A stretch of 64,000 nucleotides of DNA from Allium sativum (lineage: Eukaryota; Streptophyta; Magnoliopsida; Asparagales; Amaryllidaceae): contig CM060911.1 of assembly GCA_030737875.1 (NCBI GenBank), forward strand, positions 91,036,599 through 91,100,598. Reading direction: 5' to 3'. The position numbers were made by a program, and so were the translations under genes. Below the pieces are notes generated by a model. It saw only the letters and a list, made by a program, of their open reading frames with translations, was not told the DNA's origin and made no database searches. How positions within the stretch are numbered: the stretch's first letter is position 1; every line of letters starts with the position of its first letter. This document shows positions 23,501-35,702 of this stretch, piece after piece.

Positions 23501-25342
23501 AATTAAACGTTGTTTAATTTAAATAAAATGACATCGTTATTTTTAACGATGATTTTCCAAACAAGGTAACTTACCTTGATGGTTACGTTTATAACAATAT
23601 AAACGTATTTAAATTGAATTGGATGCCTGAATGATTATTTTAGTTGACCGCTATCAGATGAACTGATTGTTTGTTTGCATATGATCCTTATATGAACTGT
23701 TTAACCGACATGATTGGGTTATTGACTTAGTGGTGGTTTGTTGAATCTAAATTCAACATTTATTCGGTTATTAACTGGTGTGCGATATTGGTTGAGAAAT
23801 TTATAGCAGATGGCCAAAATAAAAACTGTTTTATAAAGATTGATTTACCGTCAGGTGCATCGGTAAAAATGAAGTAATTTATTCTATAATTGAATATAGA
23901 TTTTTAAATATATTATTTTTTAAATGAAGTTTACAAATAAAAGAAATAACCCAATTCTATTTGTATATTGTTGGTTTAACCAACAATCACCATTTTGACA
24001 CCAAAATGGACCGTGTGCGAAGCACGTGCTTTATCTTTTATAGAGCTAATTCTTGTATTAAGAAGATTTGTAAGCAAGTGTGAAACGATTATTAATTGTT
24101 TTTTTTGTAACAATTAAAAATAAGATTTATTTTGAAATGGATTATTTAAATTAATAATATTATTTATTAGTTTAAATGAAAAGATGAGTAGAATTAATCA
24201 ACAAATTTATCTTATGTTAAAGTCGACCAAGCCAATTGTTATAACGACAGTTGATTATTAAGTTAAATAAATTTGAGCAGATTTATCCAATAAAATGACT
24301 TTAGCAAAGGGTGTTTGACTTAATAAGAAAAGGAAATTTGATATTTATCCAAGTTAACGATTAAGTTAATTGTTTATTTAAGTAATCGTAGTTATAATGA
24401 ATTATGATTAGATTTCAAAAGAAGTGTGAACGGCTTTATATTCTAAACCAGATTTGATAAATTAAGTTATAAAAGAGATTTCTAAACAAAGGCGATAAGC
24501 CTTAGATAACTGTTTGAATTAAGAAAGGAAATCGAGGCGAAAGGGGTTTGTATTAAACCAAAGTTGTGCAAACAAGTATATAAAAAGGGATCGAAAGTTA
24601 AAACGTTAATTTTAGATTAATGCTACTTTATAATGGCATTAAGTGAAATGAGCGAGTTTGAAATAAGATTTCCCAGAAGGAATAAATGGACTCTTTTAAT
24701 TGAATTGAGAAAAGGATCGAGTAATGGGATTTGTAATGATTTAAAGAAGTTAAAGTTTAAATATGGATATTTTATTTATCATTTACTAAATCAATATATT
24801 AGTGATATATTTGGAAGGAAGATTTCCAAGATGAGAAGATTTATAAAAACCATATGTTAAATGAAATAGTGAAACGGAAATTGCTGATATCGGAATGAAT
24901 ATGAGATTCTGAATTACAATTCATTTTTACCTTAAGATAAGAGTGTTGTTGATCAAGGTTTGAGAGGTAATTAAAATACCCCAACTTGAACGACTTCAGG
25001 ATTATCGAAGGATGGTATTAATTGTAATAAGGAAGATGTAAGAAGTAATTGATTTTGAGAAAATAGTAGTGAAACATTATTTGAAGTGTTTAGAAATATA
25101 CATAATGAGATGCTTTAAGAAAAGGGAATAAAATGATTTGAGAATATTATGTTATCTTATTGGCCAAGTGATGCTGTGTTTTTGAACCAATGAATCTATT
25201 TTATTTATGATTGTTTATTTTGATAGTTAAATAACCGACTATTAAAATCTGGCCATACGTTATTGGTATGGAAAGACCGGGATTGAATTTATATTCGAAA
25301 ACCATTCCGACCAATAAATACGAATACGTCGAAGATGCTGAT
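20503..25342 (+). mobile_element. Element C, 3' LTR, first part
   Basis: It starts TGTAACGAACCGGG and runs unbroken until CTGAT (25338-25342), where the inverted composite D is inserted. It resumes after the second CTGAT at 47789-47793. With D removed the LTR is 6,269 bp. This copy retains the 1,008 bp missing from the 5' LTR. The TATA box copy is at 22082-22089. No gene is seen. Confidence 0.9.
25338..25342. repeat. Target site duplication of composite D, left copy (CTGAT)
   Basis: CTGAT is repeated at 47789-47793 and occurs once in the uninterrupted 5' LTR of C (GATGCTGATCGAGG near 18068). Confidence 0.93.
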
Positions 25343-28300
25343 TATGACGGCAAGGAATTTCGCTCGGTCCGAACCAGTCGCTAAACCGACCCAGACCGTT
25401 CGAAATGCCCTATCGTTTGAGAACACGACAAAGTAGAACGCATACAGAAGAACATTTCATTGTATATCACAACAATGCATCAGATTACAAGAATATACAG
25501 AGTATAAATGAATAAACATTACACAGAAATATCAGAGATTTAAATTACATTTAAATACATAGCAGCGGAAAATAATACAATACACAACTAGAAGAGATAT
25601 ACGGATACAAAGCTTTCCGGATATCGTTCCAGCTGTAAACCAGGATCCTACGAATATAAATCTGCAAAACCAAAACTACTAGCTGCCCGTTTCAAAATAG
25701 GGGGCACCCAGAGTTTAGGTTAAAACAATAAACTCCAGGCCAGTCATGTGACTGGTGTGAGAACTAAAGCAGTTATTAATCTTTATTTTGATTGTTAGGT
25801 AAATCAAGGGACCACGCCGTATAACACGGAACGGGTTTCCTCCCAAGAATACCGGTGCATAAAACAAACAGCGCAATGCTAAATAAAGAAAAATGAAGCT
25901 ATTATAAGACCCAGTTCCCATCACACAATGCAACGCAAGCCGGAGGATAGGGTTTTTACCTTATAATAGCCAAGAATGCTTGATACGTTTAAAAACAAAT
26001 CATTTGATACTATTGTAAGTACATAGTGTATAAAAAAACTTCAAATCATAAGTATCAATCATAGGCGGCATAAGTGCCCCATCCCACTATGTCGCCATAC
26101 TAGGCTCTACAAATAAAACCGCAAAGTCACGTATTTGGAAATTGGATTTCCATCTATGAACCGAGGCAAAAGATAGTCCTCACCGACTTCGAGACTCTCT
26201 AGCCCGAGCCTCAGGGTCAGAGCGCATCGACCCTTGGATCCTCAGGGCCAGTCCACCGATGTGGATTAAACTTAAACCCTGAACATGCGTCTCCCCACCC
26301 TATGGGGTGTAAGTCTGGTCCGTCTGCCGACCAGAATGCATCGGCCGAAACCGATATAACCGAGGCGCCTCGCAACAGCAACAACCACATAAGTCAAACT
26401 CGTCAGGGCGTGTAAAACCACTGACGCCACTTCTAGCTAGAAAGAAACGCATGCCCTCCCTGACGTCCTCTCCCGTTTTTGGTTCATACCGGGTGTGAAA
26501 CTCGCGAAGCAAACGTTACACAAAGCTACGCTACAAAGGCATTGCTTTGATCATCACCACAAGACTTTGCTTTTCAACAGAAGCCTCGATCAATTGCCAC
26601 TTAGGCATGCCACACAGGCAATTCACTCCATGCGTTTGATATCCACCAATATATAACCCCTGAGCTCGTACGTCTCAGAGAAGGGCGTTAAGCAAGAGAA
26701 TAAATTCTCCGCCGCCAAACAGATATATATTTAATAGAGATCAATCACACGGACTAAAATCCAATGTCAGACACACAGTCCATTTACAAGTCTGTTCTGG
26801 GTCTGAACGAAACCGGAGGCACCTATTACCCCGCATATCCATCGATCTCCAAGTACGTCTGGACGATCACTAACTGTTTCCATCTTCTTGGGTGTACAGC
26901 CCAATCAAGATCATCAGTAATCACCCAAACGACGTGAAGACTTCCGGTCTTCGACTACCGTATTCATCTTCGACACCACGTCGAATCAGTTATTCAGAAT
27001 GGGATAAACCCAGTCTTTCTGAATAACTCGCGTATATATTATAAAAGTGTTACACAAACACAACATACGCCTCATTCCAATTCAGAATATTCTTTTATTC
27101 AAATATTCCTATACTTTGGGAAAAGTTCCCATTAATTTTATCCAAGATAAATTCTTTAAATTTATTATTTAATCTCCTTTGAATATCAATTCAAACTAGT
27201 CGGGATTAGCGAACCACACCGAAGAAATCATTTATTTTATTTCCCAATCCCAACCTATTCATCCCATGAAGTAAAACTGGTTATACTTCATATCTAACAC
27301 CACGGTGTTATCGGTAAATTCAATTACCATTTCACGTTCAAATCTAATTAAAGATTTAACTATCGCCTGGAGTAAAACTGGTGATACTCCATTCTCGATC
27401 TTTTCAATCTAATTAAAGATTCATTAAAACTCCACTTAGTTTTAATCTTTGACTGGGTTAAAGAATCAGTGTCATTTAAAACACAGTTCACGATAAACCC
27501 AAAAATCAATATCAATTCAATTCCAATTAAATATTCTTTAATTGCTACACTTCATTAAATCTAAATAAAAAGATTTAACCTTTTCTCAACTGGGTTAAAG
27601 AACAGTGTTAGTGAAGACACCACTCACGACAAACCCAAACCACATTCGATATTCAATACAAGGCTCTGAATAGAAAATATATCGGCTTATATTCAATATC
27701 GAATTCTATGACTAACAAATGTCGTATTGGAAATAACGATATAAATATATATCTTTCAAATTTCCATAACAATATCTGTATAATCACGAAATCCAACATC
27801 GAAATATTCCGAAGACAATTTCGATTCAAATCCACTCCAATGCAATCATTGGAAATTCTGGTTATTTTTAAAACCCTTTTCAAATTCAATTTATTTATTT
27901 TAAAAATAAATAGAATTATAATTCTAGTTCAAAACTAGTTCATTTCGATAAAAATCTATTTTTATCTTTTTAAATATGGAGTTTTTCATCCCAAATCTTC
28001 ACAAATCATTTCTTATGATTTGACACAAATTATTACTATTTTTAATAATTTTATCAAGGCCCGTATAGTCGATTTCCATCAATGGCCATCGAACTGCACT
28101 TACAGCGACCTTTTTCAAATTTGATTTGGACGTAACTCCAAATCCAACCGTTAGATTTCAAATTTCTAATATTCGTTAGAAAGCTCTTTTCGATACGAAC
28201 CCAACGGTTCCGGTTTTAGGAGAATCCGACGGTCGGATCTCCCGTAATGTCCGTTTGAAATAAATGGTCGAAATTCACGAACTGCCGCGGCGCGGCGCGT

Positions 28301-29154
28301 TCTATTCAGGCCATTATATTATATATATAATATATATATATATAATATATTTCGTCGATTTCTATTTAAAACGAATTATATAAATAGTTTTAAATTCGTT
28401 TCAAAAGCAATTTCAACTTCCGTTTCAATTCAAATCAAAATTGAATTCTTCTCTATAAATTCGTTTCAAAATTCATTTCTATTCAATTCAAATTTCAATT
28501 CAATTTGAATTCATTTCAATTTGCTTTCAATTCAATTTGAATTCGTTTTCAATTCATTTCGAAATCGTTTTCAATTCAATTCATTTCGAAATCGTTTTCA
28601 ATTCAATTCATTTCGAAATCGTTTTCAATTCAATTCATTTCGAAATCGTTTTCAATTCAATTCATTTCGAAATTGTTTTCAATTCAATTCATTTCGAAAT
28701 CGTTTTCAATTCAATTCATTTCGAAATCGTTTTCAATTCAATTCATTTCGAAATCGTTTTCAATTCAATTCATTTCGAAATCGTTTTCAATTCAATTCAT
28801 TTCGAAATCGTTTTCAATTCAATTCATTTCGAAATCGTTTTCAATTCAATTCATTTCGAAATCGTCGATTTCGAAATCACTTTTCAATATTCATTTTAAA
28901 ATGAATAAAATCGATATAAATATCGTTCACGTCAAAATGGCGTCAATCTAATCAACACGGCTTCATAAATTTCTATTTTCAAATTTTCTTTATTTTTCAA
29001 ATTGGAATGAGGCCCAATCAATTACCATATAAAATTAATTATATGGATTTCCATACAACACATGTATATAATAGCATTGAAAAATAATCAACCATCAACC
29101 AAAGTGCACTACACTGTATAAGCATCAAATATAGATATTTAACGCTTATAACAG
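25343..29154 (-). mobile_element. D1 LTR, segment 1 (3' half in element sense)
   Basis: It begins TATGACGGCAAGG where D2 and D3 begin TGTGA, so the terminal TG is mutated here. It follows D2 closely up to AACAG at 29150-29154, where solo LTR F is inserted, and includes H1 arms at 25898-25908 and 25960-25970 and a 27-bp tandem array (28529-28870). Confidence 0.88.
28529..28870 (-). repeat. 27-bp tandem array in D1 (about 12 units)
   Basis: Units of 27 bp built from ATTCAATTCATTTCGAAATC plus GTTTTCA. Because 27 is divisible by 3, all forward frames stay open and give low-complexity ORFs; these are not genes. The homologous array in D2 has two fewer units. Confidence 0.92.
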
Positions 29155-32103
29155 TGTAAAGACCCGTAACTTCCCCGTAAAGGAAAGCGTCGGATAGTTC
29201 GAGAACCAACCACAACAGAACGCATACAGAAGAACATTTCATTGTATATTACAACAATGCATCAGATTACAAGAATATACAGAGTATAAATGAATATTAC
29301 ACAGAAATATCAGAGATTTAAATTACATTTAAATACATCGCAGCGGAAAATAATACAGTACACAACTAGAAGAGATATACGGATACAAAGCTTTCCGGAT
29401 ATCGTTCCAGCTGTAAACCAGGATCCTGTGAATATAAATCTGCAAAACCAAAACTACTAGCTGCCCGTGTCAAAATAAGAGCACCCAGAGTTTAGGTTAA
29501 AACAATAAACTCCAGGTCAGTCATGTGACTGGTGTGAGAACTAAAACAGTTATTAATCTTTATTTTAAATCATTAGGTAAATCAAGGGACCACGCCGTAT
29601 AACACGGAACGGGTTTCCTCCCAAGAATACAAGTGCAGAAAACAAACAGCGCAATGCTAAATAAAGAAAAATGAAGCTATTATAGGACCCAGTTCCCATC
29701 ACACAATGCAATCGCAAGCCGGAGGATAGGGTTTTTACCTTATAATAGCCAAGCATGCTTGATACGTTGAAAACAAATCATTTGATACTATTATAAGTGC
29801 ATAGTATTTAAAACAACTTCAAATCATAAGTATCAATCATAGGCGACATGAGCGTCCCATGCCACTATGTCGCCATATATAGGTTTACAAATAAAACCGC
29901 AAAGTCACGTATTTGGAAATTGGATTTCCATCTATGAACCGAGGCAAAAGATAGTCCTCAACCGATTCGAGACGCTCTAGCCCGTGTCTCAGGATCAGAG
30001 CTCGAGTGACCCTTGGATCGTCAGGGCCGGTCCACCGATGTGGATTAAAATGCCTGAACACTGCGTTTCCCCACCCTTTGGGGTGTCAATGAGCCAACAA
30101 ATGACTCCATCGGTTCGAGAACGACCGATATATCCGAGGCGCCTCGCAACAGCAACAACCACATAAGTCAAACTCGTCAGGGCGTGTAAAACCACTGACG
30201 CCACTTTTTAGCTAGAAGGAAACGCATGCCCTCCCTGAGGTCCTCTCCCGTTTTTGGTTCATACCGGGTGTGAAACTCGCGAAGTAAACGTTACACAAAG
30301 CTACGCCACAAAGGCCGTGCTTTGATCATCACCACAAGACTTTGCTTTTCAACAGAAGCCTCGATCAATTGCCACTTAGGCATGCCACACAGGCAATTCA
30401 CTCCATGCGTTTGATATCCATCAATATATATTCAATAGAGATCAATCACACAGACTAAAATCCAATGTCAGACACACAGTCCATTTACAAGTCCGTTCTG
30501 GGTCTGAACGAAACCGGAGGCACCTAGTACCCCGCATATCCATCGATCTCCAAGTACGTCTGGATGATCACCAACTGTTTCCATCTTCTTGGGTGTACAG
30601 CCCAATCAAGATCATCAGTTATCACCCAAACGACGTGAAGACTTCTGGTCTTCGACCACCGTCTTCATCTTCGACACCACGTCGAATCAGTTTTTCAGAA
30701 TGGGATAAACCCGGTCTTTCCGAATAACTCGCGTATATTTTAAATAAGTGTTACACAAACACAACATACGCCTCATTCCAATTCAGAATATTCTTTTATT
30801 CACAAAAGCACATTCTTAGGGAAATGTTCCCATTAATTTTATCCAAGATAAATTCTTCTAAATTTATTCTTTAATCTCCTTTGAATATCAATGCAAACTA
30901 GTCGGGATTAGCGAACCACACCGAAGAAATCATTTATTTTATTTCCCAATCCCAACCTATTCATCCCATGAAGTAAAACTGGTTATACTTCATATCTAAC
31001 ACCACGGTGTTATCGGTAAATTCAATTACCATTTCACGTTCAAATCTAATTAAAGATTTAACTATCGCCTGGAGCAAAACTGGTGATACTCCATTTTCGA
31101 TCATTTCAATCTAATTAAAGATTCATTAAAACTCCACTTAGTTTTAATCTTTAACTGGGTTAAAGAATCAGTGTTAGTGAAGACGCCATTCACGACAAAC
31201 CCAAATCACATTCGATATTCAATACAAGGCTCTGAATAGAAAATATATCGGCTTATATTCAATATCAAATCCTACGACTAACAAATGTCGTATTGGAAAT
31301 AACGATGTAAATATATATCTTTCAAATTTCCATAACAACATCTGTATAATCACGAATTTCAACATCGAAATATTCCGAAGACAATTTCGATTCAAATCCA
31401 CTCCAATGCAATCATTGGAAATTTTTGTTATTTTCAAAACCCTTTTCAAATTCAATTTATTTATTTAAAAATAAATAGAATTATAATTCTAGTTCAAAAC
31501 TAGTTCATTTCGATAAAAATCTATTTTTATCTTTTCAAATATGGAGTTTTTCATCCTAAATCTTCACAAATCATTTCTTATGATTTTACACAAATTATTA
31601 CTATTTTTAATAATTTTATCAAGGCCCGTACAGTCGATTTCCACCAATGGCCATCGAACTGCACGTATAGCGACCTTTTTCCAATTTGATTTGGACATAA
31701 TTCCAAATCCAACCGTTAGATTTCAAATTTCTAACATTCGCTAGAAAGCTCTTTTTGATACGAACCCAACGGTTCTGGTTTTAGGAGAATCCGACGGTCG
31801 GATCTCCCGTAACGTCCATTTGAAATCAATGGTCTAAATTCGCGAACTGCCGCGGCGCGGCGCGTTCTATTCAGGCCATTATATTATATATATAATATAT
31901 ATAATATATACTCCGTCGATTTCTATTTAAAACGAATTATATAAATAGTTTTAAAATTCGTTTCAAAATCTATTTCAACTTCCATCTCAATTCAAAGCAA
32001 AATTGAATTCTTCTCTATAAATTCGTTTTAAAATTCATTTCTATTCAATTCAAATTTCAATTCAATTTGAATTCATTTTCAATTTGCTTTCAATTCATTT
32101 TGA

Positions 32104-32590
32104 ATTCGTTTTCAATTCAATTCATTTCGAAATCGTTTTCAATTCAATTCACTTTGAATTCGTTTTCAATTCAATTTATTTCGAAATCACTTTCAATTCA
32201 ATTCACTTTGAATTCGTTTTCAATTCAATTCATTTCGAAATCGTTTTCAATTCAATTCATTTCGAAATCACTTTCAATTCAATTCACTTTGAATTCGTTT
32301 TCAATTCAATTCATTTCGAAATCACTTTCAATTCAATTCACTTTGAATTCGTTTTCAATTCAATTCATTTCGAAATCACTTTCAATTCAATTCACTTCGA
32401 AATCACTTTCAATTCAATTCACTTTGAATTCGTTTTCAATTCAATTCATTTCGAAATCGTTTTCAATTCAATTCATTTCGAAATCACTTTCAATTCAATT
32501 CACTTTGAATTCGTTTTCAATTCAATTCATTTCGAAATCGTTTTCAATTCAATTCACTTCGAAATCACTTTCAATTCAATTCACTTTTTA
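32104..32590 (-). repeat. 27-bp tandem array in F (about 18 units, two alternating variants)
   Basis: Here the D-type 27-mer alternates with variants carrying ACTTTGAATTC or TTTCGAAATCACTTTC. The mixed higher-order pattern differs from the uniform D arrays. The long ORFs across it are a by-product. Confidence 0.9.
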
Positions 32591-33689
32591 ATATTCATTT
32601 TAAATTGAATAAAATCGATATAAATATCGTTCACGTCAAAATGGCGTCAATCTAATCAACACGGCTTCATATAGTGACATTTTCAAATATTTCATTTCGA
32701 ATATTTCTATTTTAAATATTTCTATTTTAAAATCGGAATGAGGCCCAATCAATTACCATATAAAGTTAATTATATGGATTTTCATACAACACATGTATAA
32801 TAGCCTTGAAAAATAATCAACCATCAACCAAAGTGCACTACACTGTATAAGCATCAAATATAGATATCTAACGCTTATAACAGCCTGTCAATCAATCGAT
32901 CGACATATTTAATCAATCAGGATGAGTGAACTTCAAATTTCATCCCAACACCCATGTGGGGTTTCAAACAATCAAACACAGATTTTATTCGTGCCGTTGG
33001 GCGATGTGTAAAATTTATCGTCCCAATCCATATCAGTCAAATCAGTGTACATAAACAAACCGTCTGGTTTGTAAATGAATATTTTATTTTATTCACATTC
33101 ACGTTAAAAACTATATTTTTAACGATAAAATATTTATTCCAACACATGAATTTTCTTTTCAGTTCATTTATTCAATAAATGACATTTTTATTTTTGTAAC
33201 ATATTTTAGAAAATTTCGGCGGAATAACGGCACGATACTAGAAACGGGACAAGGCCTAGCCTTATCCCCGGTCTAGTGAAGGCCCACGCCATTCACACAT
33301 CAATCAAATCAATTCGTTATGCAAACCACAAAAATTGGAGTAAGAGTCTAACCTAGCCTTACTCCATCGCCTTATAACGGCGCACGTCTAATCCTAACCA
33401 ATTTATCGATTCGATTTTTCACACCACAAACCACATTCAAACCAATATCGCAATCAATCACCAAACAGCCAAACAAACAAGTCTATGGTCTGTGGACGAT
33501 TGTGTCGGGTGCTACTAAGCACCGTCTGCATCCTAGTATATATATATAACTAGAAAAAGAAATTGAAAGGTGAGAAATTCTCACATATAGCTATCCTAGC
33601 TCCACGGCTCTTCAATTGCAGAAGTCTTCGTCGTTTCGCCTTTTTGTCACCTTCGTTGCTGCTTTCACTACATACGTAAAAATCACATT

Positions 33690-34050
33690 TTTACTTCGCT
33701 ATTCAATATATAAAAATCGAATTTTTAGTTCAAAGTTCAATATATAAAATCGAATTTTCACTTCAAAGTTCAATATATAAAAATCGAATTTTTAGTTCAA
33801 AGTTCAATATATAAAAGTCGAATTTTTAGTTCAAAGTTCAATATATAAAAATCGAATTTTTATTTCAAAGTTCAATATATAAAAATCGAATTTTTAGTTC
33901 AAAGTTCAATATATAAAAATCGAATTTTTAGTTCAAAGTTCAATATATAAAAATCGAATTTTTATTTCAAAGTTCAATATATAAAAATCGAATTTTTATT
34001 TCAAAGTTCAATATATAAAAATCGAATTTTTATTTTGCTTTTCAATATAT
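33690..34050 (-). repeat. 34-bp tandem array in F (about 10 units)
   Basis: About ten copies of a unit containing TTCAATATATAAAAATCGAA and TTTTTAGTTCAAAG. D1 (36400-36610) and D2 (43740-43950) carry about six copies of a related unit with TTCGCTATT in place of GTTCAAAG. Confidence 0.9.
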
Positions 34051-34429
34051 AAAAATCCTGTTTTTCTATCCTCCATTATATCTTCAAAAGTGATGTCCTT
34101 TTATTTTCAAAGGCGAAGTCTTTATATTTTCAAATCAAGATTGCTTGTATTTTTGAATCAATGACAATTTCAGTTTCTTTTTAACAATGTAAAAATCAGT
34201 TTTTAATCATTTCAAAAATCTCGTCCTTAATCAATTTTAAAAGTCTGTTTTTAGTCTTTTTCTAATCAGTTTTAAATACCCTTTTAAAATCAGTTTTTTT
34301 ATACTTTAAAACAAATCAGATTTTTTTTTATACTTTAAAACAAATCAGATTTTTTTTATACTTTAAAACAAATCAGATTAAACAATATAAATACAATAAA
34401 GAAATAATTAAAATAAACTTACAGGGGGT

Positions 34430-34760
34430 TTCCACTGTTGAACTCCGAAGAGGGGGGGGGAAGCTGTCCGTCGATTAAAGAGGGGGGGGTCAGCGACGCT
34501 GTGGCGGTCGCGGTCAGGAAGGGGGCTCGCGGTTTCGAGCTTCAACGAAGAGGAGGGAGAGAACGGGGCTGCGCTTCGGTTTGGAGAAAGGCGGGAGGGT
34601 CGCGGTGGCTCAGGGGAGGAGTGGGTGGTGGGGAAGCGGCGTCGCCCCCCAGGTGGCGGGTGGCGAATTCGACAGGGCTCCGCCCCTTTCTCTTTTTTTT
34701 TTTATTTTTTTTTTTTTTTTTTTGGTTCTGAAATGAAATCGGGGGGGGGGGGGGGTATAT
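34430..34760 (-). other. GC-rich island and G-runs in F
   Basis: A GC-rich block with several G8-G9 runs is followed by a T-rich stretch and a G15 run (34741-34755). In element sense the island ends in CCCCTGTAAGTTT, a good splice-donor match, as in D. The 97-residue ORF here has no counterpart in D and is not called as a gene. Confidence 0.6.
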
Positions 34761-35702
34761 GAAAGAATTTTAATTTTTATTATTTTATTTAATATTTTAA
34801 TTTCTAAAAAGGTTGACTTTTACATACGACCTCTAAACGAGGCCCACCGCCTGTCGTTCATAGCGTTTTACCCCCATTCCGAACACAATGGGGTATGTAT
34901 CGCAAGCTGATTTGATCGTTACAATCAGTTTCCTTTGAATTTACATTTAAATCACTATATTGAATTTTAAACGTACATTTCAAATTACTGGGGCCACATA
35001 CGAACACGAAAAATCCCAGAAAAATATTTTCTAGCTTCGTATTGACGATACGGTCCTAACAAAACTAGTTTCGTCTAATTCTGAGACCGTTGGAAAAATG
35101 GCCAATTTCCAGTCGATTAAAATCAACTTAAACTGGTCAAATGCGTTTTCCTTTGCCACGCTCACATATTGATTCGAAAAATTATGAAATTTGGAATCTA
35201 GCAATAACTTAACATCACGGACCCAACAACACTGGTTTCGTCGAAATCCGAGGTCGTTTGCAAAATTGCTATTTTTAAGGGCCTTATATATATAAAAATA
35301 TATATAAATTCCACAGCGACTATTTCTACTTTTAAACTGGACATATCTTATCATTTCTAAGATGAAATCTCAGTTTGTTAACTTCGTTACAAAGATATAG
35401 TTATACAGATTCAAATATTTCTTGTTTCGTTCAATTCCGACTTATATTGAATTCTGTATATTCATTTGAAATTAGAAATCGAATTTTCGAACTACCGCGC
35501 CATTTTCAATTCCTTTTATAATTATATATAATTATTATATATTCTAACGACGACGTATATAATATATACATTCTAATTATATTCAAAATAAATTTCTCGT
35601 TGATATTATTTAAAATAATTCATTTTAAATATTCAAATTCAGCTAAAATTGCCAAAATAAAAATTTCAAACTGGCCCACATTTTACGGGTTGTTACAAAC
35701 AG

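Larger units (their letters stand above)
29155..35697 (-). mobile_element. Solo LTR F (6,543 bp) inserted in D1
   Basis: On the minus strand it starts TGTAACAACCCGTAAAATG and ends GTTACGGGTCTTTACA. It is flanked by perfect 5-bp duplications AACAG (29150-29154 and 35698-35702); D2 has the empty site (ATAACAGCC near 43050). There is no internal region, so this is a solo LTR left by LTR-LTR recombination. It belongs to the A-like subfamily and contains two tandem arrays, the palindrome GTGAGAAATTCTCAC, a GC-rich island (34430-34690) with G-runs, and an H1 hairpin with one mismatch (29676-29686 with 29739-29749). Confidence 0.93.

Noticed and set aside
28521..28951. Long repetitive ORFs with NSFRNRFQF or NSIHFEIVF repeats (also 32067-32608 and 42475-42799)
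   Set aside because: They are produced by a 27-bp DNA repeat that keeps several frames open at once; unit number and frame change between LTR copies.
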